A stretch of 55,675 nucleotides of DNA from an uncultured Faecalibacterium sp. (GCA_934525845.1 CAKSZS010000012.1:1-55675); one strand, 5' to 3'. Numbered from the stretch's first letter, positions 6,632 to 15,557 are shown. Translations and numbers: made by a program. Notes: a model not told the origin generated them from the sequence alone.

Positions 6632-7005
6632 TTAACAGGACTGACGAAGCGAAAGCGGAGACAGTCCTGTTTTTAGTTGGATGCGTTCGTGGTTGTAAAA
6701 ATAAATGTAATCGTCGATCATCTTATTTGCTTCCTCAAAAGTTTCTGGTTTGTGCCGGTAGATACACTCAGTTTTGAGGATTCGCACAAAGCTTTTACGG
6801 TATACTTTGTATTGGTTCCGGTGGATTACTGCGTATTTGAAATTCGGTTTCACTTCCTTTCCATGGATCGCATAAAATCCCGCAGCAATTCATTTTCCAT
6901 TTTCAGCCTGCTGATCTCGTATGCTTGCTCTGCTACAATATCCCTTGGCTGAGCATCTTTTCGTGGTCTGCCATGCTTCGCAGGCCGACCGGGCCGCATG
7001 GATGG
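6632..7005 (-). mobile_element. IS3-family remnant with internal deletion
   Basis: On the minus strand the C-terminus of an OrfA protein is readable (HGRPRKDAQPRDIVAEQAYE, then RLKMENELLRDFMRSM) ending at 6850. OrfB begins at once with a GTGA overlap (VKPNFKYAVIHRNQY). After about 20 residues OrfB jumps to its C-terminal integrase end (RILKTECIYRHKPETFEE, IDDYIYFYNHERIQLKTG, SPLSLRQSC). The catalytic DDE region between them is deleted, as is the start of OrfA, so the element cannot transpose itself. One side directly abuts the 3' end of the HD-GYP gene. Confidence 0.8.
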
Positions 7006-7023
7006 CCGCCTCTGCCGCACCGC

Positions 7024-8327
7024 TCAGACAGCGCGGTTTTTGTGCAGGCTGCTGCGCAGTTCTTCCTGAAGATCGGTCAGGCATTCCAGCAGCAGCGGAT
7101 TGAACGCGCCGCATTCTCCGTTCCGGATCATCCGGATCGCTTCTTCGTGAGAGTATGCCTTTTTGTAGCAGCGCTCACTGGTCAGCACATCGTACACATC
7201 CGCCAGGGATACGATCTGCGCTGCAATGGGGATCTCATCGCCTTTCAGTCCATCCGGATACCCGCGGCCATCCCAGCGTTCATGGTGCCAGCGGGCGATC
7301 TGATACGCGGTCTGCAGGAGCGGTTCCTCCGCAAAGTTTTCCAGTTTGCGCAGCATATTTGCGCCCTGCATACTGTGCGTTTTGATGATCTCGAATTCTT
7401 CCGGCGTCAGGCGGCCCGGCTTGTTCAGGATCGTTTCATCAATGGCGATCTTTCCGATGTCGTGCAGTGCCGAAGCCAGCGGAATGTTGTCCTGTTCTTC
7501 CGGCAGAATGTGGTAAACCCGCGTCTTTTCCAGCAGCCGTTCCAGCAGCATCTCGGTGAACATCCGGATGTTCTGTACGTGCAGGCCGCTTTCGCCGTTG
7601 CGGAACTCCACGATCTGGCTCAGCACGCCCACCAGCATGGACGTGTTCTTTTCCTGCTTCCGGATCTGATCCGACACCATAGACACCAGCCGCCGCTGTT
7701 TGGCATACAGTTTGATGGTATTATACACCCGCCGGTACACGACTTTGGAATTGAACGGGCGGTTGACATAATCGGAAGCGCCCATTTCATAGGCACGGCG
7801 GATGGAATCCTCCGAGTCCTCGCTGGAGATCATGATGACCGGCGTGTCCTCGATGGTATGGTTGCGGGTCATGTAATCCAGCACGTCAAAGCCGTCCATG
7901 ACCGGCATGATCAGATCCAGCAGCACCAGCGCAATGTCTCCGTCGTGCTGATTGATCATCTCCACGCCCTCTTCTCCATTGGCCGCTTCCAGAATGCGGT
8001 AATCCTGCCGCAGGATCGCTGCCAGGATCGCACGGTTCATCTCCGAATCGTCAATGATCAGGATCTGCTGCCGCGCCTGCTGCGGTGCTTCCTGCGTTCC
8101 ATTTTTCACGTTTTCCCGATCCGGGCCGGCCACTGCCACCGTGTTTTTGCGGTTCTTGGCCTGATACATCATCCGGTCCGCCTGCCGGACTGCCCGTTCG
8201 ATGGAATCAGTGATGGTCTGCATCACGCCGCCGATGCTGATGGGCATAGCCAGGCCAGAAGCCGGACGTCCGTATAGAGTTCCTTGAAACTCTTCATCAG
8301 CTGCTGGATCTCTTCCATTGTTTTCAT
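7024..8327 (-). pseudogene. Damaged GGDEF / response-regulator / HD-GYP gene
   Basis: From about 8250 downward one frame encodes the tail of a GGDEF domain (PISIGGVMQ and ERAVRQADRMMYQAKNR). A receiver domain follows (ILIIDDSEMNR, phospho-acceptor in ALVLLDLIMPVMDG, VIMISSEDSEDS). A complete HD-GYP c-di-GMP phosphodiesterase domain ends the protein (ALHDIGKIAID and HHERWDGRGYPDGLKGDE). A plausible original N-terminus (MKTMEEIQQLMKSFKELYTD, ATG at 8327) is in a different frame, so a deletion near 8255 removed most of the GGDEF domain and broke the frame. A shortened protein could still be made from the ATG at 8247, but no ribosome binding site is evident. A TATAAT box lies at 8396-8401 upstream. 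Confidence 0.7.
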
Positions 8328-8478
8328 GACGTTTTCCACACTCCAAAGCTCGATTTTCAGCCTGCGGCCCGGTGCAGACCTGGGCCTTCGTCCTTATTAT
8401 ATCGAACTCCCGGACAACCGAAAAGAGGATTCCGTCATTTTTTGTTACATTTTCGTTGCTCTTTTGTTGCGCTTCATC

Positions 8479-9036
8479 TCAGGCGTGCTCCGGCAGGCGC
8501 CACTCGTGGTAAACCTCGCCCTCCAGCGTTTTCCACTGGAAATGCTCCCCTTCCAGCGTCATGTAGCTGTGCGGGCTGTTCTCCTTGGGGATGCTCAGCG
8601 ACCCGGGGTTCAGGTATAGATTTTCCTCCCCGAACACGGTCCAGGCCGGGACATGGGTATGCCCGTGGAGCAGGATATCCCCGGGTGCCAGCGGCGGCAG
8701 GTTCTTTTGATTATAAATGTGCCCGTGGGTAGCATATACGAGCCGCTGGCCCACCGGCAGCACGGCATAATCCGCCAGCACCGGAAATTCCAGCACCATC
8801 TGATCCACCTCAGCATCGCAGTTGCCCCGCACGCAGAGCAGCTTCTGCTTCATCCCGTTCAGCAGCGGAATGACCTCCTTGGGGGCATAGTCCCGGGGCA
8901 GATCGTTGCGGGGGCCGTGATACAGCAGATCCCCCAACAGAAGCAGCCGGTCGGCCCCTTCCCGCTGGAAGGCTTCGATCATCTGGCGGCAGTAATACGC
9001 CGACCCGTGCAGGTCGGATGCGATCATCCATTTCAT
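8479..9036 (-). CDS. yfcE: YfcE-like metallophosphodiesterase
   Basis: This is 185 residues, the full length for the YfcE/MJ0936 family of calcineurin-like phosphoesterases. Metal-binding motifs are in order: IASDLHGS, LLLLGDLLYHGP, CVRGNCDAEVD (GNCD), YATHGHIYN (GHxH-like) and LLHGHTHVPA, with NPGSLSIPKE near the end. It would hydrolyse phosphodiester bonds with Mn or a similar metal in the cytoplasm; the natural substrate is unclear. GGAGAA precedes the ATG. The gene is single, transcribed away from the MATE gene. Confidence 0.9.
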   Translation of the reverse strand: MKWMIASDLHGSAYYCRQMIEAFQREGADRLLLLGDLLYHGPRNDLPRDYAPKEVIPLLNGMKQKLLCVRGNCDAEVDQMVLEFPVLADYAVLPVGQRLVYATHGHIYNQKNLPPLAPGDILLHGHTHVPAWTVFGEENLYLNPGSLSIPKENSPHSYMTLEGEHFQWKTLEGEVYHEWRLPEHA

Positions 9037-9132
9037 GGCAGGTTCTCCTTTTTGTTTGGGATGATCCTATAGTACCGCAGGGGCTGCCCGGGGTCAATCC
9101 TTATAAAAGTCATACTTTTCTTGCGAACCCTC

Positions 9133-9161
9133 TTGACAAGACGGCCCGGGTATGGTATTTT
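9133..9161 (+). promoter_or_regulatory. Promoter of the MATE exporter gene
   Basis: TTGACA (9133-9138), a 17 bp spacer and TATTTT (9156-9161). The transcript would have a leader of about 150 nt before the start codon at 9320. Confidence 0.65.
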
Positions 9162-9177
9162 GAAACCAATAAAAATC

Positions 9178-9250
9178 GTGTGGATTTTTACAGCAGACTG
9201 CTACTTTTCGCCACACAATGGTCTTTCCCGGCCATTGTGTGGCTTTTTTG
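9178..9250 (+). promoter_or_regulatory. Riboswitch-like transcription attenuator ahead of the MATE gene
   Basis: Three mutually exclusive pairing segments are visible. GTGTGG (9178-9183) can pair with CCACAC (9211-9216), enclosing a small AGCAG/CTGCT hairpin. CCACACAATGG (9211-9221) can instead pair with CCATTGTGTGG (9232-9242), followed by six T residues (9244-9249), a perfect intrinsic terminator. No Shine-Dalgarno-led leader peptide is obvious, and I do not recognise a known riboswitch class. Confidence 0.7.
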
Positions 9251-9319
9251 TGTGCAAAAATCTGCCCTGCGCATTTTCCGCAGTCTATTTTCATCTTATT
9301 TTCAGGAGCAAAACGACCC

Positions 9320-10651
9320 ATGAATGAAACCTTTATGAAAGAAAAGCCCGTGCTGCCGCTGCTGCTGTCCATGGCACTGCCCAACGTCCTTTCGATGCTG
9401 GTCAATTCTCTGTACAACATCGTGGACAGTCTGTTTGTGGCCCGCATCAGTGAGGACGCCATGACCGCCCTCAGTCTGGTATACCCCATCCAGAACTTTG
9501 CCAACGCCATTGCCATCGGCTTTGGCATCGGCATCAACGCCATGATCGCCCTGTACCTGGGCGCAGGCGACCACAAAAAAGCCGAGACCGCCGCCACCCA
9601 CGGCATGGTGCTGAGCCTGGTGCACGGCGTCCTCATCACCATCATCAGCATTGCCATCATGCCCCGCTTTCTCCGCGGCTTCACCAGTGACGAAACCCTG
9701 ATCGCGTCCGGCATCACCTATTCCACCATCGTCTTCCTGTTCGCCACCATCAACATGGCGGCGCTGGCCTTTGAAAAGATGTTCCAGGCGGTGGGCCGCA
9801 TGAAGGTGACCATGGCCGCGCTGATCTTCGGCTGTGTGTGCAACATCCTGCTGGACCCCATCCTCATCTTCGGCCTTGGCCCGGTGCCGGCGCTGGGCAT
9901 CGCGGGTGCCGCTCTGGCCACCGGCATCGGTCAGCTGCTGAGCCTGTGCGTCTATCTGGTGGTCTACGCCCGCACCGAACTGCCCATCCGCCTGCGCCGC
10001 AGCTTCATCCGGCCGGACCTGGCGCTGGACGGCCGACTGTATGCCATCGGCATTCCGGCCATCCTGAATCTGGCCCTGCCCTCCCTGCTGGTCACCTTCC
10101 TGAACAGCCTGCTGGCGGCGTTCTCCCAGAGTTATGTGGTGGTGCTGGGCATCTACTACAAGCTGCAGACCTTCCTGTACCTGCCCGCCAACGGCATCGT
10201 GCAAGGGATGCGCCCGCTCATCGGTTACAACTACGGCGCAAAAGAGCACACCCGCGTCAGGAAGCTGTACGAGCTGACCCTCCTCATGAGCGCCGCCATC
10301 ATGGCACTGGGCACTGTGCTCTGCCTGCTGGCATCCGGACAGCTCATCGGCCTGTTCTCCTCCAATCCGGAGACCATCGCCGCCGGTCAGACCGCCCTGC
10401 GCATCATCAGCATCGGCTTCATCGTGTCCGCCGTATCCACCACCTCGTCCGGTGCGCTGGAAGGTCTGGGCAAAGGCGTGGAATCGCTGGTCATTTCCCT
10501 GTGCCGCTACGTCATTTTCATCATGCCGCTGGCCTGGGTGCTCTGCCGTGCCCTCGGCCCGGACGGCGTGTGGCACGCGTTCTGGATCACCGAAGTGCTG
10601 TCTGCATTGGTGGCCTACCCCATTTATCATAAGACAGTTTCCAAACGGTAA
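9320..10651 (+). CDS. MATE-family multidrug/sodium antiporter
   Basis: This is 443 residues with about 12 transmembrane helices, the normal MATE length. The start ATG at 9320 follows AGGAG. The N-terminal half shows LLLSMALPNVLSMLVNSLYN, VDSLFVARISEDAMTALSLV and NAMIALYLGAGD. The second half shows GIVQGMRPLIGYNYGA, a strongly conserved MATE segment. It would export cationic drugs or metabolites in exchange for Na+ or H+. Upstream frames that run into this gene lack a ribosome binding site. Expression is probably controlled by the terminator in its leader, suggesting induction by a substrate or stress. Downstream lies a hairpin repeat that can serve as terminator. Confidence 0.92.
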   Translation: MNETFMKEKPVLPLLLSMALPNVLSMLVNSLYNIVDSLFVARISEDAMTALSLVYPIQNFANAIAIGFGIGINAMIALYLGAGDHKKAETAATHGMVLSLVHGVLITIISIAIMPRFLRGFTSDETLIASGITYSTIVFLFATINMAALAFEKMFQAVGRMKVTMAALIFGCVCNILLDPILIFGLGPVPALGIAGAALATGIGQLLSLCVYLVVYARTELPIRLRRSFIRPDLALDGRLYAIGIPAILNLALPSLLVTFLNSLLAAFSQSYVVVLGIYYKLQTFLYLPANGIVQGMRPLIGYNYGAKEHTRVRKLYELTLLMSAAIMALGTVLCLLASGQLIGLFSSNPETIAAGQTALRIISIGFIVSAVSTTSSGALEGLGKGVESLVISLCRYVIFIMPLAWVLCRALGPDGVWHAFWITEVLSALVAYPIYHKTVSKR

Positions 10652-10657
10652 CTTTTT

Positions 10658-10713
10658 AACCCTCTCAGTCATCGCTGCGCGATGCCAGCTCTCCCGAAAG
10701 GGAGAGCTTTTTT
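10658..10713 (+). repeat. Dispersed ACCCTCTCAGTC repeat, copy 1
   Basis: AACCCTCTCAGTC, a variable CGCTGCGCGATG segment, CCAGCTCTCCC, a short loop, then GGGAGAGCTTTTTT. Copies occur at 33528-33580 and 44323-44379. The hairpin with its T tract makes a good intrinsic terminator for the MATE gene. Confidence 0.8.
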
Positions 10714-10797
10714 GCATCTTACGGTTTTGCCAATCAAGCCTTTCCTTCGGGTCAGCGTCCACAAGAGAACCCCTTCGTTGGAAGCTTTCCGTCATTG

Positions 10798-10877
10798 TGT
10801 AGGGAACGGATTTATCCGTTCCTCCGGAAACCTGCATCTGCCGGGAACCAGCGGAACGCATCCATGCGTTCCCTACA
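10798..10877. repeat. Small inverted-repeat element (MITE-like)
   Basis: The terminal inverted repeats TGTAGGGAACG (10798-10808) and CGTTCCCTACA (10867-10877) are perfect complements. Inside are two further palindromes (GGAACGGATTTATCCGTTCC and GGAACGCATCCATGCGTTCC). At 80 bp with no coding capacity it resembles a miniature transposable or REP-like element. The rest of the 427 bp gap before sufC holds repeat copy 1 and the suf promoter; nothing else was recognised. Confidence 0.65.
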
Positions 10878-10974
10878 ATAAACATAGCCTTTTTCTCCTG
10901 CACAAAACCCCAGTAAAACAGTCGGAATTGTTTGTACAAACCGCCAAAGTGTATGAACACTTTATGACCCCCTC

Positions 10975-11003
10975 TTGCAATTCCTACAAAAATGGTATAG
11001 GAT
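10975..11003 (+). promoter_or_regulatory. Probable suf operon promoter
   Basis: TTGCAA (10975-10980), 17 bp, TAGGAT (10998-11003). The -10 is imperfect. The sufC start codon is 75 bp downstream. No confident Rrf2/IscR operator could be assigned. Confidence 0.45.
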
Positions 11004-11078
11004 ACAGGCAGAGAGTTATCCTAGTATCCCGCTCGGAATTGAGTGAGTGCCCGGTTTTGCAATTAGGAGGTACGTTTT

Positions 11079-11837
11079 ATGAGCAGTCCGCTGCTGGAAG
11101 TCAAAGATCTGCAGGTCACCGTGGGCGAGGAACAAAAAGTTCTGCTGGACGGTGTCAACCTGACCGTATACCCCGGCGAGACCCATGTCCTCATGGGCCA
11201 CAACGGTGCCGGCAAATCCACCCTGATGAGCGCCCTGATGGGCGACCCCCGCTACACCGTCACCCGGGGCCAGATCCTGTTCCGTGGGCAGGACGTGACC
11301 CACGAACCCGCCGACGTGCGCGCCCGGGCGGGGATGTTCCTGTCCTTCCAGACGCCGGAAGAAATTCCCGGCATCACGCTGGAAAACTTTCTGCGCACCG
11401 CCGAGGGCGCGGTGACGGGCAAGCCGGTGAAGGTGTTCGCCTTCCGCAAGGAGCTGGCAAAGCAGATGGAGGCCCTGGGCATGGATGCCGCCTACGCGGA
11501 CCGTTACCTGAACGTGGGCTTCTCCGGCGGCGAGAAGAAAAAGAGCGAGATTTTGCAATTGCTCATGCTCAAACCCAAGCTGGCCCTGCTGGACGAGACC
11601 GACTCCGGCCTGGACGTGGACGCCGTCAAGACCGTAGCCCAGGGCGTGAAGGCCTACCACAATAAGGACAACGCCCTCATCATCATCACCCACAACGCCA
11701 AAATCCTGGAAGGCCTGCAGGTGGACTATGTCCACGTGCTGGACGACGCCCGCATCGTGCGCACCGGCGGCGGCGAGCTGGTGAACGAAATCATCGAGGA
11801 GGGCTTCCATGCGGTGAAGGAGGACGATGCACAATGA
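11079..11837 (+). CDS. sufC: Fe-S assembly ATPase SufC
   Basis: This is 252 residues, usual for SufC. AGGAGG precedes the ATG at 11079. ABC motifs are present: Walker A MGHNGAGKST, the SufC-type FLSFQTPEEIPGI, signature FSGGEKKKSE, and Walker B LALLDETDSGLDVDAV (with the SufC-typical ETDSGLD), then the switch histidine in IITHNAKIL. SufC drives conformational change of the SufB-SufD scaffold during cluster assembly in the cytoplasm. It is the first gene of the sufCBDSU operon and overlaps sufB by 4 bp. Confidence 0.97.
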   Translation: MSSPLLEVKDLQVTVGEEQKVLLDGVNLTVYPGETHVLMGHNGAGKSTLMSALMGDPRYTVTRGQILFRGQDVTHEPADVRARAGMFLSFQTPEEIPGITLENFLRTAEGAVTGKPVKVFAFRKELAKQMEALGMDAAYADRYLNVGFSGGEKKKSEILQLLMLKPKLALLDETDSGLDVDAVKTVAQGVKAYHNKDNALIIITHNAKILEGLQVDYVHVLDDARIVRTGGGELVNEIIEEGFHAVKEDDAQ

Positions 11838-13252
11838 GAGCCTTTGAAACCGAAAAGACCGATGTCGCCGAGGTGGACCGCAGCATTTACGACATCAAGG
11901 ACGGCAACAACGCCGCCTTTGAGGTGAACTCCGGCCTGACCAGCGAGATCGTGGAAAAAATTTCCGAGGAAAAGCACGACCCCGAGTGGATGCGCATCTT
12001 CCGCCTGAAAGCGCTGGAAACCTACAACAGGATGCCGGTGCAGAAGTGGGGTCCGTCCATCGAAGGGCTGGACATGAACAACATCGTGACCTACGTGCGC
12101 CCCAACACCGAAATGCGCGGCAAGTGGAGCGACGTGCCCGAGGACATCAAGAACACCTTTGAGCGGCTGGGCATCCCCAAGGCCGAGCGGGCATCGCTGG
12201 CGGGCGTGGGCGCCCAGTACGACTCCGAGGTGGTGTATCACAACGTCAAGGCCGAGGTGGCCGCTCAGGGCGTGGTGTACACCGACATGGAAAGCGCCCT
12301 CACCGGCCCCTACGCCGAGATGGTACGCAAGCACTTCATGAAGCTGGTGCCCCCCACCGACCACAAGTTCGCGGCCCTGCACGGGGCCGTATGGAGCGGC
12401 GGCTCCTTTGTGTATGTGCCCGCCGGGGTGCACGTGGAAATCCCGCTGCAGTCCTACTTCCGGCTCAACGCCCCGGGCGCGGGCCAGTTTGAGCACACCC
12501 TTATCATCGTGGACAAGGGGGCCTACCTGCACTTCATCGAGGGCTGCTCGGCCCCTAAGTACAACGTGGCCAACCTCCACGCCGGCTGTGTGGAAATTTA
12601 CGTCGGCGAGAATGCCCGGGTGCGCTACTCCACCATCGAGAACTGGTCCAAGAATATGTACAACCTGAACACCAAGCGGGCCAAAGTGGAAAAGGGCGGC
12701 ACCATTGAGTGGGTGTCCGGCTCCTTTGGCTCCCACACCTCCTGCCTGTACCCCATGAGCATTCTGGCCGGGGAGGGGGCACGCATGGAGTTTACCGGCA
12801 TCACCTTTGCCGGGGCCGGGCAGGACCTGGACACCGGTGCCAAGGTGGTGCACGCGGCCCCCAACACCAGCTCCCACATCACCACCAAGTCCATCGCCCG
12901 GGACGGCGGCATCTCCAACTTCCGCAGCTCGGTCACCGTGCTGCCGAGCGCGAAGAACAGCAAGTCCGCCGTCTCCTGCGAGAGCCTGATGCTGGACGAC
13001 CGCTCCCGCTCCGACACCATCCCCGAAATGGACATCCGCTGCGACGCCGTGGACGTGGGCCATGAAGCCAAGATCGGACGCATCAGTGAGGAAGCCGTGT
13101 TCTACCTCATGAGCCGGGGCCTGAGCGAAGAGGACGCCCGGGCCCTCATCGTGGGCGGCTTTGCCGAGCCCATCGCCAAGGAGCTGCCCGTGGAGTACGC
13201 CGTGGAGATGAACAACCTGATTCATCTGGAAATGAAAGGCAGCATTGGCTGA
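11834..13252 (+). CDS. sufB: Fe-S cluster scaffold SufB
   Basis: This 472-residue protein begins inside the sufC stop (ATGA). It carries the SufB N-terminal region (EKHDPEWMRIFRLKALETYN), the beta-helix core (GSFVYVPAGVHVEIPLQSYF, EGCSAPKYNVANLHAGCVEI) and the C-terminal family signature MSRGLSEEDARALIVGGF. SufB forms the SufBC2D scaffold where sulfur and iron are combined. The gene is 15 bp ahead of sufD. Its long antisense frames are codon-bias shadows. Confidence 0.97.
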   Translation: MRAFETEKTDVAEVDRSIYDIKDGNNAAFEVNSGLTSEIVEKISEEKHDPEWMRIFRLKALETYNRMPVQKWGPSIEGLDMNNIVTYVRPNTEMRGKWSDVPEDIKNTFERLGIPKAERASLAGVGAQYDSEVVYHNVKAEVAAQGVVYTDMESALTGPYAEMVRKHFMKLVPPTDHKFAALHGAVWSGGSFVYVPAGVHVEIPLQSYFRLNAPGAGQFEHTLIIVDKGAYLHFIEGCSAPKYNVANLHAGCVEIYVGENARVRYSTIENWSKNMYNLNTKRAKVEKGGTIEWVSGSFGSHTSCLYPMSILAGEGARMEFTGITFAGAGQDLDTGAKVVHAAPNTSSHITTKSIARDGGISNFRSSVTVLPSAKNSKSAVSCESLMLDDRSRSDTIPEMDIRCDAVDVGHEAKIGRISEEAVFYLMSRGLSEEDARALIVGGFAEPIAKELPVEYAVEMNNLIHLEMKGSIG

Positions 13253-13267
13253 GAGGGGGCATTTTTG

Positions 13268-14347
13268 ATGAACGAAACGAATCTGAACCGCCTGCCGGTG
13301 CCCACCTGGAACCAGTGCGGCGTGAACACGGCACCCGCTGCCGCCGCCCTGCCGGAAAACCCCGGCGACTGGGGCGAAGCGGAGTTTGCCGTCACCCTGC
13401 CCGCCGGAGTCGGCGAGAGCGAAGAAGAATTTACCGCCTTTGCCGAGAGCAGCATGGGCGCAGAGCTGGACGCCTTTGTGCTGCAGAACGCCACGGTGCG
13501 CCACGCCCTTACGGTGGCGGAGGGTGTCACTGTGACGGAGCCCGCCGTGTTTGAATTCACGCTGGACGCCGCCCACCCGAACGCTCTGAGCGTGCTGGAC
13601 GTGGACGCCCGGGCAGACAGCAGCGTCACCCTTGTGCAGGTGCTGCGGGGCGACGCCGACAGCGGCGTGGCGGCAAACCTTGTGCGCATCCGTGCCGGGA
13701 AGAACGCTCACGTCAAGCTGGTGCAGGTGCAACTGCTGGGCAGCCATGCCCGTCGCTGGAACGCCGTGGCCGTGGAGGAAGCCGCATCTGCCCGTGTGGA
13801 GCAGGTGCGTGTGGAGCTGGGCGGCAGCCTGTCCGCCTGCGGCACCCGGGCCGTGCTGGACCACGCCAAAGCCGAGTATGATCTGGACGCCGTGTATTAC
13901 GGCGGCAAGGAAGCCGTGCTGGACTACAACGACGTGTCCATCCACACCGCCAAGGACACCCTGTGCGAGATGCACACCGCCGGTGTGCTGACCGGCCATG
14001 CCAGCAAGATCCTGCGGGGCACCATCGACTTCCGCCGGGGCGCCAAGCGGGGCGTGGGCCACGAGAGCGAGGACGTGCTGCTGTTCAGCCCGGACGCCCG
14101 CAACCGCACCGCCCCGCTCATCCTGTGCGGGGAAGAAGAAGTGGAGGGCCAGCACGCCGCTTCCATTGGCCGTCTGGACGAAGAAAAGCTCTACTATCTG
14201 CGCTCCCGCGGCCTGAGCGAGGCCCAGGCCCGCCGCCTGATGGTGGACGCCCGCTTTGCCCCGGCACTGGATCAAATTCCGCTGCCCGAGCTGCGGGCTG
14301 AAGTTGCCGCAGAGACCGCAAGGAGGCTGGACGATGATGCAGAATAA
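13268..14347 (+). CDS. sufD: Fe-S assembly scaffold protein SufD
   Basis: This 359-residue protein starts at the ATG at 13268; GAGAGGGGG upstream supports this over a TTG one codon earlier. It is a SufB/SufD beta-helix protein: HPNALSVLDVDARADSSVTL, DYNDVSIHTAKDTLCEMH, HESEDVLLFSPDARNRTAPL and the shared C-terminal signature RSRGLSEAQARRLMVDARF. It pairs with SufB in the scaffold. Its 3' end overlaps sufS by 14 bp, so the two are translationally coupled. Confidence 0.95.
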   Translation: MNETNLNRLPVPTWNQCGVNTAPAAAALPENPGDWGEAEFAVTLPAGVGESEEEFTAFAESSMGAELDAFVLQNATVRHALTVAEGVTVTEPAVFEFTLDAAHPNALSVLDVDARADSSVTLVQVLRGDADSGVAANLVRIRAGKNAHVKLVQVQLLGSHARRWNAVAVEEAASARVEQVRVELGGSLSACGTRAVLDHAKAEYDLDAVYYGGKEAVLDYNDVSIHTAKDTLCEMHTAGVLTGHASKILRGTIDFRRGAKRGVGHESEDVLLFSPDARNRTAPLILCGEEEVEGQHAASIGRLDEEKLYYLRSRGLSEAQARRLMVDARFAPALDQIPLPELRAEVAAETARRLDDDAE

Positions 14348-15557
14348 CCCCTGGGTCAAGGATTTCCCGATTCTGGCCGCCGACGAAAACGGCCGGCGCC
14401 TGGTCTATCTGGACAGCGCCGCCACCACCCAGCATCCCACCCAGGTGCTGGACGCCGTGACCAATTACTACAAAAACGACAACGCCAATCCCCACCGGGG
14501 CGTGTACGAACTGGCCATGCGTGCCACCGACGCCCACGAGGGGGCCCGCCACCGTGTGGCGCGGTTCTTCCATGCGGAAGATGACGAGATCGTGTTCACC
14601 CAGAACACCACCGAGTCCCTGAACCTTGTGGCCTACAGCTACGGGATGCATTTTCTGCATGAGGGCGACGAAATTGTAATTTCCGTGGCGGAGCACCACT
14701 CGAACCTGGTGCCCTGGCAGCGGGTGGCGCAGGCCACCGGAGCCAAACTGGTTTATATGTACCCGGACGCCGCAGGCTGCCTGACCGAGGAGGAGCTGGA
14801 CAAGAAGATCACCTCCAAGAGCAAGCTGGTGGCTGTGGGCATGGTGTCCAACGTGCTGGGCCTGCGCGCCCCCGTGGAAGCCATCGTGGCCCGGGCACAC
14901 GCCGTAGGGGCCGTGGTGGTGCTGGACTGCGCCCAGAGCGCACCCCATATGCCCGTGGACGTGAAGAAGCTGAACGTGGACTTTGCGGCCTGCTCCGCCC
15001 ACAAGCTGTATGCCCCCATGGGCATGGGTGCCCTGTACGCCCGGGCTGAGCTGCTGGACAAGATGCCGCCCTTTTTGAGCGGCGGCGACATGATCGGCTC
15101 CGTGCACGAGCACAGCGCCACCTGGGCGGAGGGTCCCCGCAAGTTTGAGGCGGGCACCCGCAACGTGGGCGGCGAGGTAGGCTTTGCCGCCGCGCTGGAC
15201 TACATGGACGCCATTGGCTGGGATACCATGATGCAGCATGAACACGCCCTGCTGGATCGGATGCTCAAGGGCATGGCGCAGATGCCGTGGCTCACCATCT
15301 ACGGCGACCCCACCGCCGAGCACCGCTTTGGCGTGGTGTCCTTCAACGTGCAGGACGTGCACCCCCACGACGTGGCCACCATTCTGGATGCCGGCGGCGT
15401 GGCCGTGCGGGCGGGCCATCACTGCGCCCAGCCCCTGATGGAATTTCTGGGCATTGGCTCCTGCTGCCGTGCCAGCGTGGCCGTCTACAACACCGAAGAG
15501 GACGTGGACGCCCTGCTGAACAATCTGGAAAATGTACGAAAGGTGATGGGGTTATGA
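14334..15557 (+). CDS. sufS: Cysteine desulfurase SufS
   Basis: This is 407 residues from the ATG at 14334, 7 nt after AGGAGG within the end of sufD. It is a class V PLP aminotransferase fold. It shows YLDSAATTQHP, NPHRGVYELAMRATDAHEGA, the PLP lysine in ACSAHKLYAPMGMG and the catalytic cysteine in RAGHHCAQPLMEFLG, which are group II (SufS) signatures. It takes sulfur from cysteine and hands it as persulfide to SufU encoded next. Operon position and the 4 bp overlap with sufU agree with this. Confidence 0.97.
   Translation: MMQNNPWVKDFPILAADENGRRLVYLDSAATTQHPTQVLDAVTNYYKNDNANPHRGVYELAMRATDAHEGARHRVARFFHAEDDEIVFTQNTTESLNLVAYSYGMHFLHEGDEIVISVAEHHSNLVPWQRVAQATGAKLVYMYPDAAGCLTEEELDKKITSKSKLVAVGMVSNVLGLRAPVEAIVARAHAVGAVVVLDCAQSAPHMPVDVKKLNVDFAACSAHKLYAPMGMGALYARAELLDKMPPFLSGGDMIGSVHEHSATWAEGPRKFEAGTRNVGGEVGFAAALDYMDAIGWDTMMQHEHALLDRMLKGMAQMPWLTIYGDPTAEHRFGVVSFNVQDVHPHDVATILDAGGVAVRAGHHCAQPLMEFLGIGSCCRASVAVYNTEEDVDALLNNLENVRKVMGL

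Noticed and set aside
9302..10960. 552-codon frame antisense to the MATE gene
   Set aside because: Gln/Asp/His-rich shadow of a hydrophobic membrane protein with no recognisable domain.
11004..11060. Possible IscR/Rrf2 operator before sufC
   Set aside because: TATCCTAGTATCCCGCTCGG has only loose symmetry and I could not match it to a known consensus with confidence.
11726..14359. Very long open frame (877 codons) antisense to sufB/sufD
   Set aside because: It is a codon-bias shadow of GC-rich genes: His/Gly/Val-rich nonsense with no domain, lying fully opposite well supported genes.
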